Under the pieces are notes generated by a model that was given only the letters and a program-made list of their open reading frames with translations, had not been told where the DNA came from and searched no databases. Below are positions 33,545 through 44,543 of a DNA stretch of 64,000 nucleotides, piece by piece (position 1 is the stretch's first letter; each line of letters starts with the position of its first letter). The translations under genes were made by a program, and so were the position numbers. The stretch is taken from assembly GCA_002633025.1 (NCBI GenBank), contig NMRB01000976.1, positions 137,209 through 201,208 on the forward strand, written 5' to 3'. This DNA is from Notospermus geniculatus. Taxonomy: Eukaryota > Nemertea > Pilidiophora > Heteronemertea > Lineidae.

Positions 33545-33720
33545 CACCAAAGTATAGCCACCAGAAGACAACTCTAATTTTTGCGGTTTTGATAGAGTGG
33601 AACTTTTTAAGGATATAGGGATTTGTTTCATCAAAATATGCTGAGTGTTTGCTAAGATTTTTGAGATTATATAAATTTTGATAATTTGAGATTTTCGTGT
33701 TTTCAAGAAATTTTGATGCC
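33545..33720 (-). repeat. Foldback arm, mate at 36270-36490, flanks LTR element
   Basis: The complement of this stretch resembles 36270-36490 (AAAATTTGATAATCTCAAAT, then a GATTCTTAGCA-like block). The LTR element lies between the two arms, so it probably inserted into an older foldback. Confidence 0.5.
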
Positions 33721-33820
33721 ATTAGATAAAGATAGCCTCAGAACATGGGTTTACAATATATTTGAACTTTTTGCGTTAACTGGGCAGAAATATTGCATAC
33801 CGTATTATTTTCATGATTTT

Positions 33821-34212
33821 TTTATGGGGGGAAACTAGCTCAAATATACTTGAAGATGGAGGTCCTTTCTTCTGGTATATTTCAATTCGTCCTTCAAATT
33901 ACAGCACTTCATACATTTGTAGTCACAGATTGGCGAGTCCAAATCTGGTGTTCACAGGCTGGAGTCCAAGACCTGAATACCATACACAAAGTCAAAACTT
34001 TACAAAGAAAACTTCTGCCTTGACAACAAGATTACAACCATGACAACTGAACAAAAGCTAAAAGACAATAAGCGAGCCACAATGAAGCGAAACTTGTCTG
34101 TAGATAAAAAGGCTAATTTGTCAAACAAAGCATTGCTAATTCCTGATGTACAGTTCATTCATTACAAAGGGGTTCGAACTTGTTCAAGCGTAGTAATTAC
34201 ACCACCATAAAA
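33821..34212 (-). repeat. LTR (3' in element orientation)
   Basis: It has TTTATGGGGGGAAAC and ACACCACCATAAAA at its ends. It is identical in length to the copy at 35712-36103. Confidence 0.8.
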
Positions 34213-34226
34213 TACTCCCCTTGTTT
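34213..34226 (-). other. Polypurine tract
   Basis: On the minus strand AAACAAGGGGAGTA abuts the LTR start. A second copy of the tract lies at about 34294-34310, some 85 bp away. Confidence 0.6.
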
Positions 34227-34389
34227 AAATAAATTTGCTCCTGCAAATTGTTCACTAAAAAAGTAGCCTCAATTCATTTATTTCTATTCCATGGAATACT
34301 CCCCTTGTTTAAAAGAAGTGATACCCATAATAAATTACATGACTGAACAAATTGCAAATACATGTAGATATGAAACAGTGGATAAACTT

Positions 34390-35586
34390 CTAAGGATCCA
34401 AATCAAGAATCTTGTGCAACTCATCATATGCCGTTCTATTGTCTACTACATATGGTCTTCCTGTACTTGGTAGCTTTAAAAATGTCAAATGGTGTTCCAA
34501 CCAAAATGTTCTCTTTAACCGTCTGTGAAAGAAATAAACAGATATACAATGAGTTGGTATGTGTGAGAATTTGGGAGATCCTTGGACAAAATTTTTAATG
34601 CACTCTTCTACTGTTTCTGTTGGGGCTACACAAACTGTACCTAAGTGATCGCCGGCTACCGATTGCACATGAACTGCTAGATACTGTGTGTGGTCAAAGT
34701 TCTTGGAGGGTGCTCTGTAAATTGTGTTGCCTGACTTCATAACCTTATTGGGTTTTACGGGTTTGGACACTTCACTACATGTTCCCCTGACTTGATTTGA
34801 GTCCCTAAACAATACACCAATATCGGCAACGACATCATGCCCTGATTCCTTAACACTGGATACTGGTTTTTCCACAGAATTGTCATTTCCTCTAATCTTA
34901 TAACTGTAATGTTGAATTAATGTCCTTGCCTGGTCGTCAAGGTCATTACTATGGACCCAAGAGTTATCCTTGGCAGGATGATCCCTCCACTGTATCAAGA
35001 ATTGCTCACCACCATAACATTTCCTCCTTTTTATTACTTTCTCGGTAACTTTTATCCCAGTGTTTTGAACGTCCACTTTGTTAACTGATGTATCAGCACT
35101 GATGTTCTCCTCTTGTGAAAGTTCGCTCTGGTTGCTGGTTGATACCTTTTCCAAAATGCACTGTGTTCCACAAGAAACACTCCTGGGTTCACACTGATTT
35201 CCCACAGATACTGATTGAGGCGAACATTGAAGTCCAATGTCAGATGAAGAAATAGCAGTCAGTAGAAAGTCACACTGGCTAGCGGCATCTTGGTACTTGG
35301 TAATACGATCTGGAGTTTCACTAACCTGTGAGAGTGATCCATATCCCTTGGTAATTTGGAAAGCCTGCAGTCGTTGCTGGTCACGGCGCCTTGTTGAGGG
35401 GGACTTCATGCCGACTTGTCGTCTTCCTGGACAGATGTCGTTGAAATCAACTGTGTTGACATCCTTCCAATGAAGTAGTAAGGACATTCCGTTCTCTGAT
35501 TTCTGCAGCTCCCAAGTAGTGGCAGTTTGAAGTTGAAACATTTCCAAAATAGTTGTGAGGGATGGGGTAATGGCTTGAATCGTCAT
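34390..35586 (-). CDS. Chromodomain protein encoded by the LTR element
   Basis: A 398-codon ORF from ATG 35586. The frame is open a little further upstream but has no other ATG. Residues of about 180-227 form a chromodomain: EKVIKRRKCYGGEQFLIQW, then NSWVHSNDLDDQARTLIQHY. The second and third aromatic cage positions are Trp. The first is not aromatic, so binding to methyl-lysine is uncertain. Residues of about 117-155 hold three 11-residue units of the type GxQCxPxSVSx. The C-terminal 130 residues match nothing I know. Chromodomains are known at the integrase C-terminus of chromoviruses, where they direct insertion, but here the domain stands in a separate protein. It may be a captured host gene or a targeting factor. 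Confidence 0.7.
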   Translation of the reverse strand: MTIQAITPSLTTILEMFQLQTATTWELQKSENGMSLLLHWKDVNTVDFNDICPGRRQVGMKSPSTRRRDQQRLQAFQITKGYGSLSQVSETPDRITKYQDAASQCDFLLTAISSSDIGLQCSPQSVSVGNQCEPRSVSCGTQCILEKVSTSNQSELSQEENISADTSVNKVDVQNTGIKVTEKVIKRRKCYGGEQFLIQWRDHPAKDNSWVHSNDLDDQARTLIQHYSYKIRGNDNSVEKPVSSVKESGHDVVADIGVLFRDSNQVRGTCSEVSKPVKPNKVMKSGNTIYRAPSKNFDHTQYLAVHVQSVAGDHLGTVCVAPTETVEECIKNFVQGSPKFSHIPTHCISVYFFHRRLKRTFWLEHHLTFLKLPSTGRPYVVDNRTAYDELHKILDLDP

Positions 35587-35690
35587 GGTTTCCCTGTTGG
35601 CTACTTGATGTAGAGTCCTTTGTAGTCCTTGAGTTGAGAGGCAGGATCTCACAACGTAGAGGGAACGTACATGTAATGTGTTGTTCCTCT

Positions 35691-35708
35691 ACTCCGGCTT
35701 CTCCACCA
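35691..35708 (-). other. Primer-binding site
   Basis: The minus strand reads TGGTGGAGAAGCCGGAGT, three bases after the LTR. It begins with the TGG expected to pair with a tRNA 3' CCA. The tRNA was not identified. Confidence 0.6.
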
Positions 35709-35711
35709 AAT

Positions 35712-36103
35712 TTTATGGGGGGAAACTACCTCAAATAAACTTGAAGATGGAGGTCCTTTCTTCTGGTATATTTCAATTCGTCCTTCAAATTACAGCACTT
35801 CATACATTTGTAGTCACAGATTAGCGAGTCCAAATCTGGTGTTCACAGGCTGGAGTCCAAGACCTGAATACCATACACAAAGTCAAAACTTTACAAAGAA
35901 AACTTCTGCCTTGACAACAAGATTACAACCATGACAACTGAACAAAAGCTAAAAGACAATGAGCGAGCCACAATGAAGTGAAACTTGTCTGTAGATAAAA
36001 AGGCTAATTTGTCAAACAAAGCATTGCTAATTCCTGATGTCCAGTTCATTCATTACAAAGGGGTTCGAACTTGTTCAAGCGTAGTAATTACACCACCATA
36101 AAA
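35712..36103 (-). repeat. LTR (5' in element orientation)
   Basis: Same 392-bp sequence as 33821-34212 with about six mismatches. Confidence 0.8.
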
Positions 36104-36636
36104 ATTTTTCTAAATACCAACATTCTGATATTTTTAAAAATATACTTTAGCGTGAAGCCTATTTTTCTAAATATCAACATTCTGATATTTTGAAAAATAT
36201 GCTTCACGCTAAAAGTTCCAAAACCTCATACTAACTACGTTTTTATGTGAGCTCTGCCTACTGATATGAGATTCTTGTGGAAAATTGGAAATTCTCAAAT
36301 TATCGAAAATTTGATAATCTCAAATACATGTATCTCAGCAACCACTCAACAGACTCTTATGAAACAAAGCCCAGAATCCTTAGAAAGCTTCACCCTATCA
36401 AAACTGCAACAAAAATCGCAAAAAGTAATAAAAATGTCGATTTTTCCATGTGGAACAAACCCAGTCATAATTGGTGTGGTAGTATTTGAAATATTCAAGA
36501 TGTCCAGTGTAGATAAACTTCAGTCAGTGCCTGTACGTGTATGTATGTGCTGGTTATTCAGCATTCTTTTTCAGTTCATTTTTTCTGAAGCCAAAATATT
36601 AATAATACAAACAGAAAACAATCAACAAACAATGTA
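36104..36636. repeat. AT-rich tandem and foldback-arm sequence
   Basis: 36108-36230 holds two units of CTAAATAxCAACATTCTGAT followed by an inverted TTAGCGTGAAGC pair. 36270-36490 is the mate of 33545-33720. The 129-codon frame is a chance frame. Confidence 0.5.
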
Positions 36637-37606
36637 CACTCATGGCCAAAAGTAAATGGACAGCAGTTTATCTTGAATATCTCCAAACCAATGGGGTGAA
36701 GAAAATTGAATCCGACATATGTAGTGGTAAATTTTCCTGGCTATCTAATGGCATCAGCGTCGAAAAAATCCGCTGAAAACCGCATTTGACAGAAGGAATT
36801 TTGTAAAGGCATGTTTTTTGCTACTTTTTTATTTGCATGATTTCATTCGAAATTTTTATATCACTGTGTTCTACTCATCGAGGCCTTTCATAAAATATCC
36901 TGAAATTTCAAATAGTCCGTGTAGAAATGTGATTTTGGGGCACTTTTATCCAAATATTTTTGGCCACGCGTGCAACACCTTTGACACAGGCCTGCACTAT
37001 TGTGAGTTGTGGTGGTGAATGAAAACTAAGTATTGTCATTTCTCGTTCACAATGAATAAAGAAACCCAGTTGTGGCTGAAGGTCGCGTTTGTCATGCAGG
37101 GTCCATTTCCATAACGGTCTGCGTCAATTCAGTGGATTCCTGGTAGTTGGCCAATTCACAGCCTGTTGGCACCCCGTCAATCCCACAAACTATTCAATCA
37201 CTGTCAATGGCCATTGATTTTTATCTACCGGCATGACCATTGGGTTCAAGGGGCTCTGTCAAAGGTGTTGCAAGCATGGGCAACATAATTTTGATAAAAG
37301 TGCCCCTAAATCACATTTCTACACGGAATATTTGAAATTTCAGGATATATTATGAAAGGCCTTGATGAGTAGAACACAGTGATATAAAAATTTTGAATGA
37401 AATCATGTAAATAAAAAAGTAGCAAAAAACATACCTTTACAAAATTCCTTCTGTCAAATGCAGTTCTCAGCTGATTTTTTCGACGCTGATACCATTAGAT
37501 AGCCAGGAAAATTTACTACTACATATGTCGGATTCAATTTTCTCCACCCCATTGGTTTGGAGATATTCAAGATAAACTGCTGTCCATTTACCTTTGGCCA
37601 TGAGTG
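36637..37606. mobile_element. Tc1-type foldback element, 970 bp, copy 1
   Basis: Ends CACTCATGGCCAAAAGTAAA and complement are flanked by TA (36635-36636, 37607-37608). The arms are nearly complementary to about 36993 and 37250, around a spacer of about 255 bp. The CATGGCCAAAAG terminus resembles known Tc1-like ends. It has no transposase. Confidence 0.85.
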
Positions 37607-38638
37607 TACAAGAGTGAGATAAAGACTTAAAAACTATAAAGGCGTCATTGTCTCAAATGATGATCGGATGAAGCAGTAACTCATATAAATTTAATGTATT
37701 GATTTGGAAATCATCTCGTAGAACGCCGTGGGCATGGGTAGCCGGGAAAATCGGATTTTGCATCACGTGAGGCGATAATGGAAAATTTTGGAGACTCGAT
37801 TCAACATTCAAAACAATCGTGGTCGCAATTTGCATCGTATTCGCCTTCCTTCTTCTTACCAAGCTTGCTGCCAGATGATCGGTGAAGAAACTATTTCATG
37901 CTGATGGGAAGGATATACTTGCACGTAGATGAACTAGGAATGAGCACTTTGCTAAGAGACTGCAATAACTCAAAAGAGCTCATATGATTGCATAAACACT
38001 TTGCTTCCCTTTATGGTACCGGTATTAAAGGTAGCCCATTGATTACGACCAATCGACGTCATCTTCGTATGTACTTCGGCAATTTCCGACGGGCCTCCGT
38101 ACATATCTCGACTGTATTATGGGCGCCATCTTGCGCAGCGATACAGCGGTGAATTCTACCGCACTGCGCCGTAAGTGAGAAGCTTGACCGACTAACATCC
38201 AAGTTGCATCCGCATGTTGAATAGTCCCTTGAAACGACGACAATTTTGCTTGTAATTGAACATACATCGTGTACATAGCTGATGAATATATTTATTCCAT
38301 TATTAAACAGGCGTTAAACTGGTGTTTATAGCAGGTTTTTCGGTGTTACTGGTGATCTACTTTATAACGACATCTTGGCGTTTTCCGGCCATCTTGCTTG
38401 TCACATGACCAGATGAGATCACATGACCACTGAAAGTAAGTAGTATCAGCAGTATGGCGGCCATGATACATCAGAGTCAGTGACGATGAATTAATAAAAG
38501 TCATAACTCTGTGGTCCAGAGTGTGATTACGACTTGATGTCATTTCACAGTCAACTAAAGAGTTGATATATGTGCATAATGCTGGATCAGTGGGTTTTTA
38601 GTCCCTACATTTATTGACCTACATTTTGTAAATATCAG
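37607..38638. other. No gene recognised
   Basis: Short frames only. No terminal repeats were seen. Confidence 0.4.
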
Positions 38639-38962
38639 AACATGTACGGAGAAACTGACATCAATACAAACCAGATATCAGAATCAAATCACCTTCAATC
38701 TTTGTCAACAAGCAATATCTTCATGCACGTGGTTGACAATTGGTGGATTCTTGAACCCACCACCATCTCTAACGTTCCCGTTGCTTCATGCGTGGCATGT
38801 GCAATTCTTTGTCTTTTGGAGGGATATTGTAAAACCATTAATTTGAAGTATGCTGGCGGTGAGGATTTTACATGCCAAATGTCCCAGAGGAAAGCTGAGT
38901 ACATTGAAAAGACAGATGCCTTGATCCAAGATGGATGTCAGATGTTCCAATTAAGGTCTAAG
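38639..38962 (+). CDS. PAN/apple-like domain exon
   Basis: A 324-base block (108 codons, phase 0-0) between TTTTGTAAATATCAG and GTAACT. It contains NWWILEPTTISNVPVASCVA, then CAILCLLEGYCKTINLKYAG, CQMSQRKAEYIEK and DGCQMFQLRSK. The spacing SxxxCxxxCxxxxxCxTxNxxY...CxxS...GCxxF fits PAN/apple domains, disulfide-rich binding modules of secreted or surface proteins. No neighbouring exons were identified, so the parent protein is unknown. An alternative is a decayed exon, but no stop is present. Confidence 0.6.
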
Positions 38963-39202
38963 GTAACTTTATCGCCTATTTTTGCAAATGGCGAAGTACT
39001 GGTATATTGTACTTGTAGTTTTCGTAATACATCAGAGCGGATACCCTGTATTTGTTTTCTCTACTTTTGGTAAGAACCCAGTTAAAACGTAAAATGCTTG
39101 TTAGTATGGGATATCACGATGTCACATCAAGTCCATAACTTGTTCAAAGATTCTGTACGTTGCTCCTCGTCACGCAGTGGCCTTTGCCCAATGCAGACCA
39201 AT
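38963..39202. other. Intron or flank after PAN exon
   Basis: No further exon was recognised. Confidence 0.4.
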
Positions 39203-39326
39203 AGGTTTTTTCATGGAGCACTGCTCTCTCAAGCGCATGCTTTCTACACCATTCATATTACAATAAGGGGTGGGCTGAATGAATGACTGACTGTACACCG
39301 CTGATGTTTCATTGGCTGGAAATTTG

Positions 39327-39417
39327 CTAACCTGGTTCCCTGGGCTCCGACGGTGGCACTGACTCTTCGTGCTCCGATACGAAGCGCCACCGTCGGACGC
39401 CCAAGGAAACAGGTTAG
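39327..39417. mobile_element. 91-bp hairpin element
   Basis: CTAACCTGGTTCCCTGGGCT pairs with AGCGCCACCGTCGGACGCCC plus AAGGAAACAGGTTAG at the other end. It is a compact MITE-like palindrome. Confidence 0.6.
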
Positions 39418-39962
39418 AAATTACCAGCACATTGCCTGTGAACAGTGGGCGTCGCTAATCAACAGCGCACTGGGTTGAATGAGTGAGCACATAACCTTTT
39501 GTCACCTTAATAATAGGGGCGCAAGAAGCGCAGTCCAAAGCAAGCAAAGAGCATAAGAATTCAATGGGGAGCGCCAATTGGTCACGTGATGACTACTGAT
39601 AGAGCAGACGAGACACCTAGCGTTGACCTAGGCCCATTGTTCGAGAGATGCGGTTCACCAAGCACGGCCAATCACACCTTGAATCGTCATGAATAATAGG
39701 TGGCATTGGTGTACCATCAGTTCAAAACCACGCGTATATTCTCGCGTGGTCTGCGTGATCGGTGTTCCCTATTGTGGCGCATAAGCATTTTGTCATTTAA
39801 CTCTCATTGGGGGATTACAGCATAGCGTCTATTGTGAGCGTTAATAATTGGCGCACAGCGCGGAGCACTTTATGTGCGCTCTGAACTGGATTGCTTTGTG
39901 AATTTCAACTGACTCTGTTCTTTCTTTGTCGACAGAATAAAACTAGGCGTGCTGGCGGCAAA

Positions 39963-40109
39963 TCTCAATGCAGTAGGGGTGTTTTTAAAGTCGACTGACC
40001 CGATTGAATGAGGATGTACGATTTACCCGTGCAAGAGCGGTACCTTACAGACGAGTCCAAAAGCGTTGGTTCAGTCGACTTTAAAAACACCCCTATTACC
40101 GCATTGAGA
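39963..40109. mobile_element. 147-bp MITE
   Basis: TCTCAATGCAGTAGGGGTGT and GTTTTTAAAGTCGACTGA are inverted at 40070-40109. It has no ORF. Confidence 0.7.
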
Positions 40110-40235
40110 AGCAGCCAATCAGAAATCGGCCAAGGAATGGACAGGGGGTAAACTCTACTACGAAAACACCTTATTATCATATGAATACCGATGAAAGCAT
40201 GCGCCTGGGAGAGCAGTGCTCTGTGAAAAAACCCT

Positions 40236-40800
40236 AATAACTGAAACCAAGACCAACACCCCCTCCCCCTCCTCCGCCAGGAATGGCTGCGAGGCCTATT
40301 CATCGCTTCCACTTCTGTTGGAATATACGTCGAAACGAGCAATGCATTTTGCCCCGCATCCGGCTTTGCGTCATAATGTCGACGTCAGCAATAGCGGACA
40401 TCATTCGTAAACGATGAATACACTGCTGCACGGTTTATGCTTCACTTACTGAGACAATAAGAAAATGGCGCCCGCCATGGAGGGGGACAGACCGAAATGT
40501 CGACCCGAGAAAACATTCTTGACCGATGCCCCTTTGGGCCTCGGTTATCCACGTTTTTTTCCAGGTAACATTCAACCCTCATGGAAGCCTGAGGGCACCG
40601 CAAGCATCAACGTCGCTGCGGACCGGTAGGCGTAGCATTTTAACTGTCGAACATGCTGCTCCTTCTATTCCTCTCAACATTTTGATGGATTCGTATAAAC
40701 ATGCCGATACTACGCCAATCAGCACCAAAATAGATTTAATCGGAGCTCGAGTGCCTATTCGACATTTGAAGGGGTCATAGGGAGAAAAAGGCTGTCATTT
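40236..40800. other. No gene recognised
   Basis: Short frames without similarity. No element ends were seen. Confidence 0.4.
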
Positions 40801-41373
40801 TTAGCCCGCTTGGCCGAAGGCCAAAAGGGCTTATGCTGTGCTTAGATGCCTTAGTGGTGGTCTGTCGTGCGTACGTGCGTGCGTGCGTGAGTGGGTAACA
40901 TTTTGCCTTGTCTGCACTCTAGCGTCTTCAGTTTTCGACGGATCGATTTCATATTGCATATGTGTATATATGGCCCGAAGATCTAGGCCAAGTTCGATTT
41001 TGGGCGCGCTGCGATTCCTACTATGGCTACTAGGGGGCGTTTTGTGAAAAAATGGAAAATGGCTATTTTACAGTTAACGATTTGAGCTAGGATGCTCAAA
41101 TTTGAACCCTAGGTACATCTAATCATGTTACATCATATATATAACAGGTTTTTGATTTGACCTAATTTTGATGGGAAAATAGGTCAAATAACGAAAAATG
41201 GCCCGATATTTGGGCTTTGCCTTGTCTGCACTCTAGCGTCTTCAGTTTTCGATGGATCGTTTTCGTATTGCATGTATGTATATATGGCCCCAAGATCTAG
41301 GCCAAGTTCGATTTTGAGTGTGCTGCGATTCCTACTGTGGCCACTAGGGGGTGTTTTGTGAAAAAATGAAAAA
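40801..41373 (+). repeat. AGCCCGCTTGGCC-family element, cut by gap
   Basis: It begins with a hairpin TAGCCCGCTTGGCCGAAGGCC...GGGCTT, then a GTGC/GTGCGT microsatellite. About 180 bp from GCCTTGTCTGCACTCTAGCG (40903) repeats at 41218. It shares the GGTTTTTGATTTGACCTA block with the AGCTCACC family. Confidence 0.65.
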
Positions 41374-41426
41374 NNNNNNNNNNNNNNNNNNNNNNNNNNN
41401 NNNNNNNNNNNNNNNNNNNNNNNNNN
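41374..41426. other. Assembly gap (53 N)
   Basis: A run of N. Confidence 0.99.
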
Positions 41427-41614
41427 GATATATCACACTGAATAGTGCAAAAATGGACACGTGCCGTTTGCGCTCTAAGCTCTTTTTATGCTAACGCTGA
41501 TTATTTTATTTTAGCTATTTTATTTTTTATCCATGATGATTAAAATATGAGTTTGTGGACTCCACTTGAGAATAAAATGGAGATCATGAGGCTAATCACA
41601 ACTGAGGCAGACAC

Positions 41615-41765
41615 ATGGAACCGGGGACACATAGAACCCGGGACACATAGAACCCTGCATACAAATAACTCCTTTAGGGACACATAGAACCCTCTATAAA
41701 AATAACTGTCTTTAGGGGCGCATAGAACCCGGGACGCATAGAACCCGGGACACATGTCATAGGGA
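41615..41765. repeat. Tandem GGGACACATAGAACCC repeat
   Basis: A 16-bp unit occurs about six times in pairs, separated by AAATAACTCCTTTAG-like spacers. The open minus frame is a by-product of the repeat. Confidence 0.75.
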
Positions 41766-43568
41766 CGACCCCGCATAGTGGGGACATGGCACACATCTGT
41801 ATGGCAATATTGGTGTCTGAAATTCCTTGATTGACAAAAGAGTACCTCGGCACTTTTCCTTAGACTGTATAATTATTTACGTCATTGGATCGGCGTGATG
41901 TGCAACCTGTGCGATTTGCGTGCCCAATATGAGCATACATGTAGTTCTGATTCTTCGACTTTGGCATCAGGCTTTGACGTAACAACATTAATCTGCAGAC
42001 CGGGCGTAGGGCGTCGGGCGTCAGCGTCGTTCATCATAAGCCAAAAATTCTCTTATCCTGTCATACTCACTGTTGTTATGGACTGAAGGTGATGATAATG
42101 GGCGTATGCTTATGTGATTTTTAGGCCATCCTGTATAAGACAGCATTTGTCAGTCTCAAGGTATTATCAATAGAGTCTTGCCAATGTACTTTTATTTGAA
42201 AAGAATATTTCGTCGAACATTCCAAGACCTGTCTCTCAAAGAATGAATGAAAAATATGGGAATATTTTCCACCTGGGATATGGAATTCGGGGAAATCTGT
42301 TCGCCGGGAAAATCAAAGCCCTTTGAATGGACTTTTTGCACCTGTGCAGGACTTGTTGGCATGTTAAACATAACGTGATACGATATATTAAGTGGAATTC
42401 ATTGTCCTCTGACTTGCTCCATTTCCGCGAAGCAATGAAACTCAGAAAAAAATGTGAAGTCACGTGATCATTTCATTGAAAGTAGAATACAAGTACACCA
42501 CGGTGTTCATTGGACACATCACCGATCTAGATACGGGCCTATAGAGTACGATATTACTAACTACCTTTGGATCTAAACAAGGAAAATCAGTAAGTACATA
42601 TAATTATAATTAGCTAAAAACTTTATTATATAATGTTAATTTAGCCCCTCTTGCAGGCCAACCAATGCCAATACAGTTGTGGAGGGAACGGATGAACCCA
42701 AGAAAAACTGGCCAAAGAAAATAAAATCATGTTGTTAGGTTCTGAATCGTTGGGAATTGGTTCCAATTGTTAGTTCCAATTGTTACATACATGTACGTAC
42801 ACGTCATCGAACAATAAAAGTAGAACTTTTCACAGGGGGAACTCTATACTGCTACATCGGCCAGCTAAAAAATCACCTAAGTGCAAGGATATGCATAATT
42901 TTTATTGACGACTGGTTCAGATGTTTTTTTATTCAATCCTTGATACATCATTCGTATAGACACAAAACACATCACTTTATGATAACTGCATATGATATAT
43001 TCATATTCGTATTGATGTGATAAATACTCGTAGATACATTTTACAGTTAAAATTGCTGTGAAGCTGTTTCGTTCAAAACAAGATGACATTGTAAATGTCG
43101 TATGGTTCCCGATGTAGGCTATAGGTACATCTACATGAGCGATACATTGATAGACATTACACAGATCAAGATACATTGTCAATTTATCCTTATCTCTGTC
43201 AATGTATCTGATCTCTATCAGAGATCAGGATACATTGATTGATGGATAACGAAGAATCCCATAGAACCTGATATCATGCCAGTAACACATTCCATGAATT
43301 ACCTTGACCTTGACCTTGATATCTGATCATCAAGGTCATTGCATAATCGAAATGGGCATCCTCAATAACCTTAGTATGGGCGATACCATGTCTCTATCTC
43401 TACCACAGGCAGAGATATTCATTCCCAGCTCTTCTGTCCGTCGCATGGGACAGTAAGCTGTGGGGCCTTGTACCTTGTGTCTTTGAAAAGACAAATAAAA
43501 GACCCCATCCAAGTGAGGAACATTAGTAGCTGGTGATGCTCTCCTCCGTTCGTACCAGGGCCAATATT
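41766..43568. other. Intergenic, no gene supported
   Basis: TGACCTTGACCTTGACCTTGA lies at 43300-43320. Words ATACATTGA and TGATCTCTATCAGAGATCA cluster at 43140-43240. Around 43432-43510, GTCGCATGGGACAGTAAGC and AAAGACAAATAAAAGACCCC resemble a SINE tail. Confidence 0.4.
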
Positions 43569-43950
43569 AGGGAGTTTAAGAATCCAAACGATAAACGTGA
43601 ACTAACTTTTCGACATCGCGCAGCGTTTTTGACAGAGGTTTTAGTCGCCGCGACTGAGGTGGGCATCCATCTAGCCCTGTCCCGTGTGTAGAGGAAGGGG
43701 AGTGCCAAAACGGGTCGAGCGGCAAAGACGGGAACGCTGAGCATTGGCCGCTCTTGGTAGGCCTATAAAAACCTTCGCGTTGCACCAAGGGATTGTTCTT
43801 GCTGGTTATGTGGTCTTACAATTTACCGTTTACGGTAGCGTTCATTGGTAGATTTCAATCTTAACTGCGTTTACGTTATTCCCATGTCACGAACGACAAA
43901 CCATCTTTGTCGTAAAGTTTACGTTTACCGTTTGGATTCTTAAACTCCCT
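43569..43950. mobile_element. MITE with AGGGAGTT ends, long member
   Basis: AGGGAGTTTAAGAATCCAAA and its complement form inverted ends, which continue with CGATAAACGT. It is related to 25699-25848. Two overlapping minus frames inside are not supported as genes. Confidence 0.7.
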
Positions 43951-44543
43951 CATGCTATAGCGTCGGCCCAGACGGAAAAAAAGGAAATACAAATACAAAT
44001 ACCGAAAGTATCGGGACTTTCTTTCATATGCTGAGAACACAGGGTTCCTAGCGCTCGCACTCTTCGTGTGCGGTGACGAAGGGAGCGAGCGCTAGGAACT
44101 CCTGAATCACATTATGTTCTCAGGATGTTCCGTCCGGTGAGACGCAGCGATGAAGGTGAGGTGCCGCAAGGGATTTCCATCTTTTTATGGCTTCATTGTG
44201 GGATAGCCCGAATTGCTAGAAGCAGCGTGCATAGTGGAAGCGGTCTACATGTCACCTGTAGGAGAAACAACTCCCCAGGAAGTGGATGATCTTTGTAAAT
44301 TGAACGAGATTATAGAAGCCCACCACCACTTGTTCCTTTTTACCTAACCTGTGAGCTATAGTCATGAGGCGGTGACCGCCGTCAGCAGTAGTCCGTCAGC
44401 AGGGCACGTTTTGTAACCGGATTGTCTCTTGTGCACGGGACATACAAACATGAACTGTGGTCACTCGTCGCCCGGCAATAGCTTTAAACCCCTGAGTGTT
44501 CCCCTAAAACGAGAATGTTCAAAATTTTCTTTGAATTTCTTAG
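43951..44543. other. Flank with a 93-bp hairpin
   Basis: 44030-44122 is a hairpin (CTGAGAACA at the left, TGTTCTCAG at the right, GGTTCCTAGCGCTCGC inverted inside). A pyrimidine-rich acceptor TTTGAATTTCTTAG leads into the exon at 44544. Confidence 0.45.

Larger units (their letters stand above)
33821..36103 (-). mobile_element. Non-autonomous LTR retrotransposon carrying a chromodomain ORF
   Basis: Two direct repeats of 392 bp (33821-34212 and 35712-36103) flank 1.5 kb. I count about six mismatches between them, so the insertion is young. In minus orientation the order is LTR, primer-binding site (35691-35708), one ORF, polypurine tract (34213-34226) and LTR. ATTTT flanks both outer ends (33816-33820, 36104-36108), but the sequence is T-rich and the duplication could be chance. 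There is no gag, protease, RT or integrase, so the element would depend on another's machinery. Confidence 0.75.
39203..40235. mobile_element. Foldback/TIR element with nested MITEs, 1.03 kb
   Basis: AGGTTTTTTCATGGAGCACT and the complement near 40200-40235 form inverted ends that extend through GCATGCTTTC. Two small hairpin elements lie inside (39327-39417 and 39963-40109). The minus frame at the right end is a chance frame. Confidence 0.65.
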
